A DNA stretch of 64,000 nt from Cellulomonas carbonis (GTDB taxonomy: Bacteria > Actinomycetota > Actinomycetes > Actinomycetales > Cellulomonadaceae), in the NCBI RefSeq assembly GCF_014636275.1, contig NZ_BMEB01000004.1:310001-374000 (forward strand). The letters are read 5' to 3'. How positions within the stretch are numbered: the first letter of the stretch is position 1; each line of letters opens with the position of its first letter. The notes under the pieces are model-generated. The model was not told the DNA's origin. It saw only the letters and a list, made by a program, of their open reading frames with translations, and did no database searches. The position numbers were made by a program, and so were the translations under genes. This document shows positions 1-8,528 of this stretch, one piece after another.

Positions 1-152
1 GGCGCCGGGTCGGACCGGCGGTACCGCAGGTCCTCGAGCATGTGGTGCGTCCGGAACGTGTCGAACCGGTAGCGGTCCGCCGCGGCGGCCGCGGCGGGGC
101 GCCCGGCGTCCCTGTCCGTGGTGCCGGTGGTGTCGTGCGTCGTGGTCCTCAT
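1..152 (-). CDS. N-terminal fragment of an unidentified protein, possibly redoxin-like
   Basis: The gene runs off the left edge. Its ATG is at 152-150, with a GAGAGG ribosome site about 8 nt upstream. The visible 50 residues begin MRTTTHDTTG, then an Ala-rich stretch, then RYRFDTFRTHHMLEDLRYRR. I recall a similar N-terminus from actinobacterial AhpC/TSA-type redoxins, but no catalytic cysteine is in view, so this is weak. The TetR-type operator at 180-195 sits just before the ribosome site, so the gene is very probably the repression target of the neighbouring TetR regulator, which is transcribed the same way. Confidence 0.55.
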   Translation of the reverse strand, partial: MRTTTHDTTGTTDRDAGRPAAAAAADRYRFDTFRTHHMLEDLRYRRSDPA

Positions 153-179
153 CGGTGCACCTCTCGTTCGGTGGAGAAC

Positions 180-195
180 TTGACCGATCGGTCAA
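180..195. promoter_or_regulatory. TetR-family operator O1
   Basis: A perfect 16-bp palindrome, TTGACCGATCGGTCAA, lies 28 nt upstream of the start codon at 152 and downstream of the tetR stop. An identical copy is at 847-862. Two identical palindromes on either side of a TetR gene are the usual sign of autoregulation plus control of the adjacent target. Confidence 0.8.
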
Positions 196-235
196 GTCGA
201 AGGCCGTGCCGACGGCAGGGCCGGTTCGTGCGGGC

Positions 236-826
236 TCAGCCCGGGGGGAGGAGGCGGCGGACCGTCGCGGCGAGACCGTCGAGCAGGGTCAGGTCGTCGT
301 GCGCGCGCGCGAGCGCGGCCGAGCCCTGGACCACGGCGACGACGTCCCGCGCGAGCCCGACCGGGTCGAGGTCGCGTGCGACGTCCCCGCGGGCCTGTGC
401 GTCACGGACGGTGTCCGCGACACGCGTCACGTAGCGGCCGAGGACGTCGGCGACGCGCTCGCCGAGCGGGCCGCCCGCCGCCGGCAGCTCGGTCGCGAGG
501 TTGCCGATCGGGCAGCCCGGAACGGCTCCCAGCCGTCGCGACATGTGCCCCATGAGCGTGACGAACGACGCGACGAACCGGTCGAGGCGCTCGAGCGGAG
601 GCTCCTCGCGGTCGAGCGCGTCGTCGAGCACCCCGGACATGAGCTCCCAGTCGCGTTCGAGGACCGCGAGCCCGAGCTCGGCCTTGGACGGGAAGAAGTG
701 GTACAGGCTGCCCTTGCGGACGCCGGCCGCGCGGCACACGTCGTCGACGCCCACGTCGGCGTACGACGCCGCGTGCACGAGGTCCCGTGCGGTGGCGAGC
801 ACGCGCTCGCGGGTGTCGGACGGCAT
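236..826 (-). CDS. TetR/AcrR-family transcriptional repressor
   Basis: 196 residues beginning MPSDTRERVLATARDL. The N-terminal helix-turn-helix spans roughly residues 5-50 (ATARDLVHAASYADVGVDDVCRAAGVRKGSLYHFFPSKAEL), with the family hallmark GSLYHFFPSKAEL. The rest is the helical ligand-binding and dimerisation domain with a TetR_C-like CPIGNLATEL segment. I chose the ATG at 826 over the upstream frame start at 862, because that start lies inside the operator palindrome. The regulator should bind the two identical palindromes at 180-195 and 847-862, controlling itself and the gene at the left edge. The ligand cannot be told from the sequence. Confidence 0.92.
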   Translation of the reverse strand: MPSDTRERVLATARDLVHAASYADVGVDDVCRAAGVRKGSLYHFFPSKAELGLAVLERDWELMSGVLDDALDREEPPLERLDRFVASFVTLMGHMSRRLGAVPGCPIGNLATELPAAGGPLGERVADVLGRYVTRVADTVRDAQARGDVARDLDPVGLARDVVAVVQGSAALARAHDDLTLLDGLAATVRRLLPPG

Positions 827-846
827 GTCGCGACCGTAGGCGAGAG

Positions 847-862
847 TTGACCGATCGGTCAA
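847..862. promoter_or_regulatory. TetR-family operator O2
   Basis: Second exact copy of the 16-bp palindrome TTGACCGATCGGTCAA, 20 bp upstream of the chosen tetR start, so it should mediate autorepression. The rest of the 827-1036 gap shows no further gene; it is the tetR promoter region plus the 3' flank of the IclR gene. Confidence 0.8.
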
Positions 863-1036
863 CAGTCCGCTCCCAGGATGGCCGGTCGTGAGCGGGACGT
901 CGGTGCGGGGCCGCGGGGTGGTCGGGCGCGTCGTGCGACGACGCAGCGTCGGGGGACCGCGGTCGAGCGCGCACCCCCGGACGACGGCACCCCGGGGCGC
1001 GGCGCGGTCGTGCGCGTGCCCCGGGGTGGTGGACGG

Positions 1037-1756
1037 TCACTCGGCGGTGCGGCGCAGCACCTCGGTCAGGCGGTTGGCGGCGGCGACGACCGCGGCGGCG
1101 TGCAGGCGACCCGGCTGGCGCCCGAGGCGCTCGACCGGTCCCGAGATCGAGACCGCTGCGACGACGCGCCCCGACGGGCCGCGCACCGGGGCGGAGACGG
1201 ACGCGACGCCGGCCTCGCGCTCCGACACCGACTGGGCCCAGCCGCGGCGACGGACGCCCGAGAGGATCGTCGCGGTGAACTTGGCGCCCTGGAGCCCGCG
1301 GTGCAACCGGTCCGGCTCCTCCCACGCGAGGAGGATCTGGGCCGCGGAGCCGGCCTGCATCGTGAGCGTCGCGCCCACGGGGATCGAGTCGCGCAGACCC
1401 ATGGGTCGCTCCGCCGCGGCGACGCAGATGCGCTGGTCGCCCTGGCGCCGGTACAGCTGGGCGCTCTCCCCGCAGTGGTCGCGCAGCGCGGTCAGCACGG
1501 GGTTCGCGGCGGCGAGCAGGCGGTCCTCGCCGGCTGCGGTCGCGAGCTCCGACAGACGCGGGCCGAGCACGAACCTGCCCTGCATGTCGCGGGCGACCAG
1601 GCGGTGGTGCTCGAGCGCGACGGCGAGGCGGTGCGCGGTGGGGCGGGCAAGATGGGTGGCGGCGACGAGCTGGGCGAGCGTCGCCGGGCCGGCCTCGAGG
1701 GCGCTCAGGACCGACGCGGCCTTGTCCAGGACGCCGACTCCGCTAGAGTTGTCCAT
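1037..1756 (-). CDS. ltbR: IclR-family regulator of leucine biosynthesis (LtbR/NdgR-like)
   Basis: 239 residues from ATG 1756 (MDNSSGVGVLDKAASVLSAL). The N-terminal winged helix-turn-helix covers about residues 8-70 (PATLAQLVAATHLARPTAHRLAVALEHHRLV); the C-terminal IclR effector domain follows, ending in the typical VVAAVSISGPVERL segment. It is divergent from leuC with a 100-bp shared promoter. In Corynebacterium (LtbR) and Streptomyces (NdgR) the IclR gene in exactly this position controls leuCD, so function is inferred from family plus position. A 7-bp inverted repeat at 1769-1789 is its likely operator. The longer upstream frame (to 1897) would overlap leuC and is rejected. Confidence 0.88.
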   Translation of the reverse strand: MDNSSGVGVLDKAASVLSALEAGPATLAQLVAATHLARPTAHRLAVALEHHRLVARDMQGRFVLGPRLSELATAAGEDRLLAAANPVLTALRDHCGESAQLYRRQGDQRICVAAAERPMGLRDSIPVGATLTMQAGSAAQILLAWEEPDRLHRGLQGAKFTATILSGVRRRGWAQSVSEREAGVASVSAPVRGPSGRVVAAVSISGPVERLGRQPGRLHAAAVVAAANRLTEVLRRTAE

Positions 1757-1768
1757 ACGTCGATACTG

Positions 1769-1789
1769 GCGTCTCGCGACGTGAGACGC
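1769..1789. promoter_or_regulatory. Candidate LtbR/NdgR operator
   Basis: Perfect inverted repeat GCGTCTC-N7-GAGACGC in the divergent ltbR-leuC promoter region, 12 bp from the regulator start and 67 bp from leuC. Its place suggests control of both genes by the IclR regulator; the assignment is inference. Confidence 0.6.
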
Positions 1790-1856
1790 AAGTCCCTCGG
1801 CCCGACGACTTCCCGGGACACCCCTCCGGGCACGCGGAACGCGAGAGGAAGAGCAG

Positions 1857-3332
1857 ATGGCCGGCACGTTGGCGGAGAAGGTCTGGGACGCGCACATCGT
1901 GCGCCGTGGTACGGACGGGGCGCCCGACCTGCTCTACATCGACCTCCACCTGGTGCACGAGGTGACGAGCCCCCAGGCGTTCGAGGGCCTGCGGCTCGCG
2001 GGTCGGCCCGTCCGGCGGCCGGACCTCACGATCGCGACCGAGGACCACAACACCCCGACGCTCGACATCGACCTGCCGATCGCGGACCGCACGAGCCGGA
2101 CCCAGATCGAGACGCTAAGGCGCAACGCCGCCGAGTTCGGCGTCCGGCTGCACTCGCTCGGCGACGCGGACCAGGGCATCGTCCACCAGGTCGGGCCGCA
2201 GCTCGGGCTCACGATGCCGGGCCTGACGGTCGTGTGCGGTGACTCGCACACGTCGACGCACGGCGCGTTCGGCGCGCTCGCGTTCGGCATCGGGACCAGC
2301 GAGGTCGAGCACGTCCTCGCGACGCAGACCCTGCCGCTCGCGCCCTTCAAGACGATGGCGATCACCGTCGACGGCGAGCTCCCCAAGGGCACGACGTCCA
2401 AGGACATCATCCTCGCGATCATCGCCAAGATCGGGACCGGCGGCGGCCAGGGCTACGTCCTGGAGTACCGCGGTGAGGCGATCCGTGCGCTGTCGATGGA
2501 GGCGCGGATGACGATCTGCAACATGTCCATCGAGGCCGGTGCCCGCGCGGGGATGATCGCGCCGGACGAGACCACCTTCGAGTACCTGAAGGGGCGTCCG
2601 CACGCGCCCGAGGGCGCCGACTGGGACGCGGCGGTGGAGTACTGGCAGACCCTGCGCAGCGACGACGACGCGGTGTTCGACGCCGAGGTGGTCCTCGAGG
2701 CCGCCGACCTCGAGCCGTTCGTCACGTGGGGGACCAACCCCGGGCAGGGCCTGCCGCTCTCCGCGTCCGTCCCCGACCCCGCGGCGATCGCCGACGAGAA
2801 CGAGCGCGCGGCGGCCGAGCGCGCGCTGGAGTACATGGCGCTCACCCCCGGCACCCCGCTGCGCGACGTCGCGGTCGACACGGTCTTCATCGGCTCGTGC
2901 ACCAACGGCCGCATCGAGGACCTGCGGTCCGTCGCGAAGCTCGTCCGGGGCCGGCGCAAGGCCGACAGCGTCCGGGTCCTCGTCGTCCCGTCCTCGGCGC
3001 GCGTCCGGCTCCAGGCCGAGGCCGAGGGCCTCGACCGGATCTTCCTCGACTTCGGCGCCGAGTGGCGCAACGCGGGCTGCTCGATGTGCCTGGGCATGAA
3101 CCCCGACCAGCTGGCCCCGGGTGAGCGCAGCGCGTCCACGTCGAACCGGAACTTCGAGGGCCGGCAGGGCAAGGGCGGTCGCACGCACCTCGTCTCGCCG
3201 CTCGTGGCGGCCGCGACCGCGATCCGCGGGACCCTTTCGTCGGTCGCGGACCTCGGCCCCGACGTCGAGGTGCCCGACGGCAGCCCGCTCGCCGACGCAC
3301 CGCTCGAGACCGCCGGACGCCGGACCGCCTGA
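1857..3332 (+). CDS. leuC: 3-isopropylmalate dehydratase, large subunit
   Basis: 491 residues, full family length. LeuC and LeuD together isomerise 2-isopropylmalate to 3-isopropylmalate in cytoplasmic leucine synthesis. The start is ATG 1857 ([15 protein letters not shown]) after a purine-rich GAGAGGAAGAG stretch. The aconitase-type [4Fe-4S] ligands are visible: Cys348 in IGSCTNGR, and Cys408 and Cys411 in [39 protein letters not shown] is a conserved LeuC segment. leuD follows after 37 nt and is clearly co-transcribed. Expression is probably governed by the IclR gene upstream through the inverted repeat at 1769-1789. Confidence 0.97.
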   Translation: MAGTLAEKVWDAHIVRRGTDGAPDLLYIDLHLVHEVTSPQAFEGLRLAGRPVRRPDLTIATEDHNTPTLDIDLPIADRTSRTQIETLRRNAAEFGVRLHSLGDADQGIVHQVGPQLGLTMPGLTVVCGDSHTSTHGAFGALAFGIGTSEVEHVLATQTLPLAPFKTMAITVDGELPKGTTSKDIILAIIAKIGTGGGQGYVLEYRGEAIRALSMEARMTICNMSIEAGARAGMIAPDETTFEYLKGRPHAPEGADWDAAVEYWQTLRSDDDAVFDAEVVLEAADLEPFVTWGTNPGQGLPLSASVPDPAAIADENERAAAERALEYMALTPGTPLRDVAVDTVFIGSCTNGRIEDLRSVAKLVRGRRKADSVRVLVVPSSARVRLQAEAEGLDRIFLDFGAEWRNAGCSMCLGMNPDQLAPGERSASTSNRNFEGRQGKGGRTHLVSPLVAAATAIRGTLSSVADLGPDVEVPDGSPLADAPLETAGRRTA

Positions 3333-3369
3333 GAACCCGCCGGCCCCGGCGACGAAGGAGCTGACCACG

Positions 3370-4038
3370 ATGGAGAAGTTCACCCAGCACACGGGTGTGG
3401 GCGTGCCGCTGCGGCGCAGCAACGTCGACACCGACCAGATCATCCCGGCCGTGTACCTGAAGCGCGTGACGCGGACCGGCTTCGAGGACGCGCTCTTCGC
3501 GGCGTGGCGCGGCGACCCCGAGTTCGTGCTCAACCAGGACGCGTACCGCGCCGGCTCGGTCCTCGTGGCCGGACCGGACTTCGGCACGGGGTCCTCGCGG
3601 GAGCACGCGGTCTGGGCCCTCAAGGACTACGGCTTCCGCGCCGTCCTGTCGACGCGCTTCGCCGACATCTTCCGCGGCAACTCCGGCAAGCAGGGTCTGC
3701 TCGCGGCCCAGCTCGCCCAGGAGGACATCGAGCTCGTCTGGAAGGTCATCGAGGCCCGGCCCGGCACCGAGGTGACCGTCGACCTCGTGGCCCGGCAGGT
3801 GCGGGCCGAGGACGTGGTCGTCCCGTTCCAGGTCGACGACTACACCCGCTGGCGGCTCATGGAAGGCCTCGACGACATCGGGCTCACGCTCAAGCACGAG
3901 CCCGAGATCTCGGCGTTCGAGGAGACGCGTGAGCCGTGGCGGCCCCGCACCCTGCCCGCCAAGCACCTCCCGCCGGTCGAGGTCGTCGCGGCGCGGCCCG
4001 TCGCGGTCCCTCGGCACCGGGACGACGCGCTGTCCTGA
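3370..4038 (+). CDS. leuD: 3-isopropylmalate dehydratase, small subunit
   Basis: 222 residues from ATG 3370, with a GAAGGAG ribosome site about 10 nt upstream. This is the swivelling small subunit that completes the leucine isomerase active site with LeuC. It opens [33 protein letters not shown] and contains the substrate-loop motif [21 protein letters not shown], both diagnostic of LeuD. The last 25 or so residues are Pro/Arg-rich and extend a little past the usual family end (about 200 residues). A strong hairpin 16 nt after the stop ends the operon. Confidence 0.97.
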   Translation: MEKFTQHTGVGVPLRRSNVDTDQIIPAVYLKRVTRTGFEDALFAAWRGDPEFVLNQDAYRAGSVLVAGPDFGTGSSREHAVWALKDYGFRAVLSTRFADIFRGNSGKQGLLAAQLAQEDIELVWKVIEARPGTEVTVDLVARQVRAEDVVVPFQVDDYTRWRLMEGLDDIGLTLKHEPEISAFEETREPWRPRTLPAKHLPPVEVVAARPVAVPRHRDDALS

Positions 4039-4054
4039 TCGTCGCGGCCTGACG

Positions 4055-4090
4055 GGGCGCCGCCGTGAGCTCCGGGCCGCGGCGGCGCCC
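4055..4090 (+). terminator. Terminator-like hairpin after leuD
   Basis: A 10-bp perfect stem (GGGCGCCGCC at 4055-4064 with GGCGGCGCCC at 4081-4090) and a 16-nt loop, 16 nt after the leuD stop. There is no U-tract, as is common in high-GC actinobacteria. The next gene is convergent, so it may serve both sides. Confidence 0.65.
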
Positions 4091-4133
4091 TCGTCCCGTC
4101 CTGCCACGGTCCGGTCGCCGGCGCGGGGGTGTC

Positions 4134-4194
4134 CAGCGGTGCCGTAGCCGGTCAGCGGTCCCGTAGCCGGTCAGCGGTCCCGTAGCCGGTCAGC
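4134..4194. repeat. 19-bp tandem repeat, about 3.3 copies
   Basis: Unit CCGTAGCCGGTCAGCGGTC at 4142-4160 and 4161-4179, with a slightly divergent third copy at 4180-4198 and a partial copy before. The last copy contains the stop codon of the convergent luciferase-like gene (4190-4192). It looks like a slippage-prone minisatellite in the gap between two convergent genes. Confidence 0.85.
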
Positions 4195-5047
4195 GCGGCG
4201 GTCCTTGCTCGACGAGCGCCCGGAGCGCGGCGGGGGTGTCTCGCGCCGGGTCCCAGCGTGCCTCGACCCACCACGTCGCGCCGGCCTCGGCGAGCGCCGC
4301 GAGGCGGTCCTGCGCCGCGGAGGCGTCCCCCGGCAGACGTCCCTGGACGACCACGTCGAACGGGGTGTCGGGCCGCACGCCTGTGTCCGGCGCGGCGGCG
4401 AGGCGCTCGCGACGCTCGCGGAGCCATGCGACCGCGTCGGCGACCTCGGCGGGTGTCGGGTCCCGCTCCTCACCGACGTGCTGCAGGACCGCGCCGTCCC
4501 ACCGGGCCGCGCGCCCCATCGACCGTGCCGACCCCAGACCGGCGACGGGCCACACCGGAACGCGCGGGCGCTGCACGGGTGGCGGGGCGATCACGAGGTC
4601 CGTCACGCGGTGGTGCCGTCCCTCGAACGAGAACGGCCGGCCAGAGGCGGCCAGGTCGAGGATCGCGAGTGCCTCGTCGAGCCGCTCGGCGCGCTCGCGG
4701 AGCGCCGTGGCCTCGCCGCTCACGCGGGACAGCCCGCCGTCGTCGAGCACGCCGAGCCCGGCGGGCAGCACGAGGCGGCCACCCGAGAGGTGGTCCACCG
4801 TGAGCACCTCGCGCGCGAGCTTCCACGGACGTCTGCGCCCGGGGACGAAGACGAGCGCACCGAGCGTGATCCGACTCGTCACGGTCGCCACGGCGCCGAG
4901 CAGCGTCCACGGGTCCCAGGTGTCCATGCCGCCGAGCGAGATGCCGTCCCACGTGAAGAAGCCGTCCCACCCGGCTTCCTCCGCGTCACGGGCGAGCCCG
5001 ACCACCTCGGTCGCGCTCCCGTAGGTCCCCACCACACCGATACGCAC
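4190..5047 (-). CDS. Luciferase-like (LLM class) flavin/F420-dependent oxidoreductase
   Basis: 285 residues from GTG 5047, after a GAGGAGGG ribosome site. A bacterial-luciferase TIM barrel is recognisable: MRIGVVGTYGSATEVVGLARDAEEAGWDGFFTWDG at the N-terminus, then TLGALVFVPGRRRPWKLAREVLTVDHLSGGRLVLPAGLG, the usual cofactor-binding strand and loop. The closest subgroup by eye is the F420-dependent LLM class, common in actinobacteria; FMN use cannot be excluded, and the substrate is unknown. The gene stands alone, convergent with leuCD and divergent from murA. Its stop codon lies inside the 19-bp tandem repeat, so changes in copy number could alter the tail. Confidence 0.82.
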   Translation of the reverse strand: MRIGVVGTYGSATEVVGLARDAEEAGWDGFFTWDGISLGGMDTWDPWTLLGAVATVTSRITLGALVFVPGRRRPWKLAREVLTVDHLSGGRLVLPAGLGVLDDGGLSRVSGEATALRERAERLDEALAILDLAASGRPFSFEGRHHRVTDLVIAPPPVQRPRVPVWPVAGLGSARSMGRAARWDGAVLQHVGEERDPTPAEVADAVAWLRERRERLAAAPDTGVRPDTPFDVVVQGRLPGDASAAQDRLAALAEAGATWWVEARWDPARDTPAALRALVEQGPPR

Positions 5048-5223
5048 GTCGCCCTCCTCGTCGTCACGTCGTGCGGTCGTCCGCGACGCTAGCCGTGAGG
5101 TCCGACACAGGCGCCGCCGCTGCGACGGGCTGACCTGGGTGCGTGTGGCGGCGGCGCTGCGGACGGGCCGCGTCGCGTGCGTGCGAGGTGACGACCGCGC
5201 CCCCGGTGGGGGAGCATGTGCGC

Positions 5224-6540
5224 ATGAACGACGTCCTCTACGTGAACGGTGGCACCCCGCTGCACGGCGAGATCACCGTCCGCGGGGCCAAGAACTTCGT
5301 GTCGAAGGCCATGGTCGCGGCTCTCCTCGGCGAGGGCCCGAGCGTGCTGCGCAACGTGCCGCAGATCAGGGACGTCGGCGTCGTCACCGGGCTGCTCGAG
5401 CTGCACGGGGTCTCCGTCACGCACGACGAGGCGGCGGGCGTCCTCACCCTCGACCCGAGCAACGTCGAGTCGGCGCACGTCGCGGACATCGACGCGCACG
5501 CGGGCTCGAGCCGGATCCCGATCCTCTTCTGCGGTCCGCTGCTGCACCGCCTCGGGGAGGCGTTCATCCCCGACCTCGGCGGCTGCCGCATCGGTGACCG
5601 CCCCATCAACTACCACCTCGACATCCTGCGCCAGTTCGGGGCCGTCGTGGAGAAGCGTGCGCAGGGCATCGAGCTGCGGGCCCCGAACGGGCTGCACGGC
5701 ACCAAGATCGAGCTGCCGTACCCGTCGGTCGGCGCGACCGAGCAGCTGCTCCTGACCGCGGTGCGCGCGGACGGGTTGACCGAGCTCAGCAACGCCGCGA
5801 TCGAGCCCGAGATCATGGACCTGATCAACGTCCTGCAGAAGATGGGCGCGATCATCTCGGTCGACACCGACCGAGTCATCCGCATCGAGGGCGTCGGGCG
5901 GCTCGGCGGGTACCAGCACACCGCGCTCTCGGACCGCATCGAGGCGGCCTCGTGGGCGTCGGCGGCGCTCGCCACGCGTGGCGACGTGTACGTGCGGGGC
6001 GCGACGCAGCCCGAGATGACCGCGTTCCTCAACACGTTCCGCAAGGTCGGCGGCGAGTTCGAGATCGACGACGACGGCATCCGCTTCTTCCACCCCGGGG
6101 GCGACCTCCGCTCGATCGTCCTGGAGACCGACGTCCACCCGGGCTTCATGACGGACTGGCAGCAGCCGCTCGTCGTCGCGCTGACTCAGGCGACCGGGCT
6201 CTCGATCGTCCACGAGACCGTGTACGAGAACCGCTTCGGCTTCACCGACGCGCTGCGCGGCATGGGCGCGACGATCCAGGTCTACCGCGAGTGCCTCGGC
6301 GGGCACCCGTGCCGGTTCGGCCAGCGCAACTTCTACCACTCGGCCGTGATCTCGGGCCCGACGCCGCTCGCGGCAGCGGACATCGAGGTCCCGGACCTGC
6401 GCGGCGGCTTCAGCCACCTGATCGCGGCCCTCGCCGCGAAGGGCACGTCCGCGGTCCGGGGCATCCAGCTCATCGACCGCGGCTACGAGCACTTCCAGGA
6501 CAAGCTCGGCGCCCTCGGCGCGGAGTTCTCGCACGGCTGA
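5224..6540 (+). CDS. murA: UDP-N-acetylglucosamine 1-carboxyvinyltransferase
   Basis: 438 residues. It transfers enolpyruvate from PEP to UDP-GlcNAc, the first committed cytoplasmic step of peptidoglycan synthesis. The EPSP-synthase-like double-domain fold is clear from RGAKNFVSKAMVAALLGEG near residue 17 and GATEQLLLTAV in the middle. Cys121 in DLGGCRIGDRP matches the fosfomycin-target cysteine (Cys115 in E. coli). I chose ATG 5224, about 10 nt after a GGGGGAG ribosome site; GTG 5218 is also in frame. The following 180-nt gap has no gene but carries a 22-bp tandem repeat. Confidence 0.95.
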   Translation: MNDVLYVNGGTPLHGEITVRGAKNFVSKAMVAALLGEGPSVLRNVPQIRDVGVVTGLLELHGVSVTHDEAAGVLTLDPSNVESAHVADIDAHAGSSRIPILFCGPLLHRLGEAFIPDLGGCRIGDRPINYHLDILRQFGAVVEKRAQGIELRAPNGLHGTKIELPYPSVGATEQLLLTAVRADGLTELSNAAIEPEIMDLINVLQKMGAIISVDTDRVIRIEGVGRLGGYQHTALSDRIEAASWASAALATRGDVYVRGATQPEMTAFLNTFRKVGGEFEIDDDGIRFFHPGGDLRSIVLETDVHPGFMTDWQQPLVVALTQATGLSIVHETVYENRFGFTDALRGMGATIQVYRECLGGHPCRFGQRNFYHSAVISGPTPLAAADIEVPDLRGGFSHLIAALAAKGTSAVRGIQLIDRGYEHFQDKLGALGAEFSHG

Positions 6541-6590
6541 CCGGTCCACGCGGTGCAGCCGACGGAGGCCGGGTCGGCCGACGCACCCTC

Positions 6591-6668
6591 GGACGGCGGC
6601 CCTGACGGTGCCTGACGGCGGCCACGACGGTGCCTGACGGCGGCCACGACGGCGCCTGACTGCGGCCC
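6591..6668. repeat. 22-bp tandem repeat, about 3.3 copies
   Basis: Units of 22 bp start at 6610 and 6632 (GCCTGACGGCGGCCACGACGG plus one base), with degenerate partial copies on each side. They fill the gap between murA and plsC. This is a second minisatellite of the same style as the one after leuD. Confidence 0.8.
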
Positions 6669-6719
6669 GGGCGGACGGGGCGTCGTCGGCCGGGGCGGGC
6701 CCCAGTAGCATCGGCTGCC

Positions 6720-7445
6720 GTGCCAGCCCCCACGAGGTCCAACGCCGCCTACCGCGCCGTGGCGCGCGTCGTGCGCCCGCTGCTGTTCTCCGTCTCACGG
6801 CCGCAGTGGCGCGGTGTCGAGAACCTGCCCCGCGACCGCGGCTTCATCGCGGCCTCGAACCACATGACGAACCTCGACCCGCTGACGTTCGCCCACTTCC
6901 TGTACGACAGCGGATTCGCCCCCAGGGTGCTGGCGAAGTCGTCGCTGTTCTCCGTCCCGTTCGTCGGTCGCGTCCTGCGTGCCACCGGTCAGATCCCGGT
7001 GCACCGCGACACCGCGCAGGCCGGGCGGTCGCTCGAGTCCGCCGTGGAGGCGCTCGAGCGCGGGGAGTGCGTCGCGGTGTTCCCCGAGGGCACCCTCACC
7101 CGGGACCCCGACCTGTGGCCCATGGTCGGCCGGACCGGGGTCGCGCGGCTCGCGCTCACGACGCGCGCACCGGTGATCCCGATCGCGCAGTGGGGTCCGC
7201 AGGACGTGCTGGGCCGGTACGCGAAGGTCCCGCACCCGTTCCCGCGCAAGAAGGTCCAGGTGGTCGCCGGGCCACCGGTCGACCTCGACGACCTCTACGG
7301 ACGCCCGCAGGACACGGTCGTCCTGCGGGAGGCGACGGAGCGCGTCATGGCGGCGATCACGGCGCTCCTCGAGGAGCTCCGGGGCGAGGCGGCGCCGGCG
7401 CGGCGGCACGACATGCGCAGGCGCACGCAGGACGGCGACGCGTGA
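6720..7445 (+). CDS. plsC: 1-acyl-sn-glycerol-3-phosphate acyltransferase
   Basis: 241 residues from GTG 6720. It acylates lysophosphatidic acid to phosphatidic acid at the membrane face. The acyltransferase boxes are present: NHMTNLD with the catalytic His48 and Asp53, and FPEGT at residues 121-125. A TAGCAT box ends 8 nt before the start, so translation may be leaderless. The stop overlaps the gpsA start (GTGA), so the next enzyme of glycerolipid synthesis is translationally coupled. The last 20 residues are a basic tail without a known function. Confidence 0.92.
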   Translation: MPAPTRSNAAYRAVARVVRPLLFSVSRPQWRGVENLPRDRGFIAASNHMTNLDPLTFAHFLYDSGFAPRVLAKSSLFSVPFVGRVLRATGQIPVHRDTAQAGRSLESAVEALERGECVAVFPEGTLTRDPDLWPMVGRTGVARLALTTRAPVIPIAQWGPQDVLGRYAKVPHPFPRKKVQVVAGPPVDLDDLYGRPQDTVVLREATERVMAAITALLEELRGEAAPARRHDMRRRTQDGDA

Positions 7446-8497
7446 GCGGCGCACCCACGCGCGTCGCCGTCCTCGGTACGGGCAGCTGGGGGACGACGTT
7501 CGCCCTCGTGCTCGCCGAGGCCGGGGGCGACGTCGTGCTCTGGGGGCGCGACGCCGAGGTGTGCCGCCAGGTCACCGAGGAGCACCGCAACGACCGCTAC
7601 CTTCCCGGCGTGGCCCTGCCCGTCGGGATCCGGGCGACGACGGACGTCGCGGACGCGCTGCGGGGCGCGTCGGTCGTCGCGGTCGCCGTCCCGGCCCAGA
7701 GCGCGCGAGCCGTGCTCGAGCCGCTGCGGGGGCTCCTCGAGCCGGACGCCGTCGTCGTGTCGCTGATGAAGGGCGTCGAGCTCAGCTCGGACCGTCGGAT
7801 GAGCGAGGTCCTGTCCGAGGCGCTCGACGTCGCACCCGACCGGGTCGCCGTGGTCTCGGGTCCGAACCTCGCGCGCGAGATCGCGGAGCACCAGCCGACC
7901 GCCACCGTCGTCGCGTCGTCGTCGGCGGCCACCGCGCGACGCGTGGCCGCGGCGTGCGCGACGCCGTCGTTCCGGCCCTACACGAACACCGACGTCGTGG
8001 GTGTCGAGCTGTGCGGGGCGGTCAAGAACGTCATCGCGGTCGCGGTGGGCATCGCGCAGGGCCGCGGCTTCGGGAACAACACGACCGCGACCGTCATCAC
8101 GCGCGGCCTGGTCGAGATCACGCGGCTCGGCCTGGCGCTCGGGGCGGACGCCGAGACGTTCGCCGGCCTCGCCGGCATGGGCGACCTCGTGGCGACGTGC
8201 GCCTCGCCGCTGTCGCGCAACCACACGCTGGGCGTGCACGTCGGCCGTGGCCTGACGCTCGAGGAGGCGGTCGCCGCGACGGGCGGCACCGCCGAGGGCG
8301 TCAAGTCCTCGACGTCGGTGCTCGACCTCGCCCGCACCGTCGGCGTCGACATGCCCATCACGGCCGCGGTCGTCGCGGTGCTGCACGAGGGACTGCCCGT
8401 GGACCGCATGGCCCAGCTGCTCCTGGCCCGACCGCACCGCGCCGAGGGCGTCGAGGGCGCGCACGAGGAGCTGCCACTCCCGCGACCGACCGCCTGA
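7442..8497 (+). CDS. gpsA: Glycerol-3-phosphate dehydrogenase [NAD(P)+]
   Basis: 351 residues from GTG 7442, overlapping the plsC stop by 4 nt. It reduces dihydroxyacetone phosphate to sn-glycerol-3-phosphate, the backbone substrate for plsC. The Rossmann motif VLGTGSWGTTFA is at residues 10-21; VELCGAVKNVIAVAVGIAQGRGFGNNTTA carries the catalytic lysine and substrate loop; GMGDLVATCASPLSRNHTLGV is the usual C-terminal signature. Pairing with plsC makes a short phospholipid operon. The downstream gene is convergent, 31 bp away. Confidence 0.96.
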   Translation: MSGAPTRVAVLGTGSWGTTFALVLAEAGGDVVLWGRDAEVCRQVTEEHRNDRYLPGVALPVGIRATTDVADALRGASVVAVAVPAQSARAVLEPLRGLLEPDAVVVSLMKGVELSSDRRMSEVLSEALDVAPDRVAVVSGPNLAREIAEHQPTATVVASSSAATARRVAAACATPSFRPYTNTDVVGVELCGAVKNVIAVAVGIAQGRGFGNNTTATVITRGLVEITRLGLALGADAETFAGLAGMGDLVATCASPLSRNHTLGVHVGRGLTLEEAVAATGGTAEGVKSSTSVLDLARTVGVDMPITAAVVAVLHEGLPVDRMAQLLLARPHRAEGVEGAHEELPLPRPTA

Positions 8498-8528
8498 CCG
8501 CGACCCCGGCGGGCGGGGAGCGCCGTTC

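Noticed and set aside
402..1325. 307-codon minus frame between tetR and the IclR gene
   Set aside because: Overlaps both real genes in another frame, and the sequence is arginine-rich without motifs.
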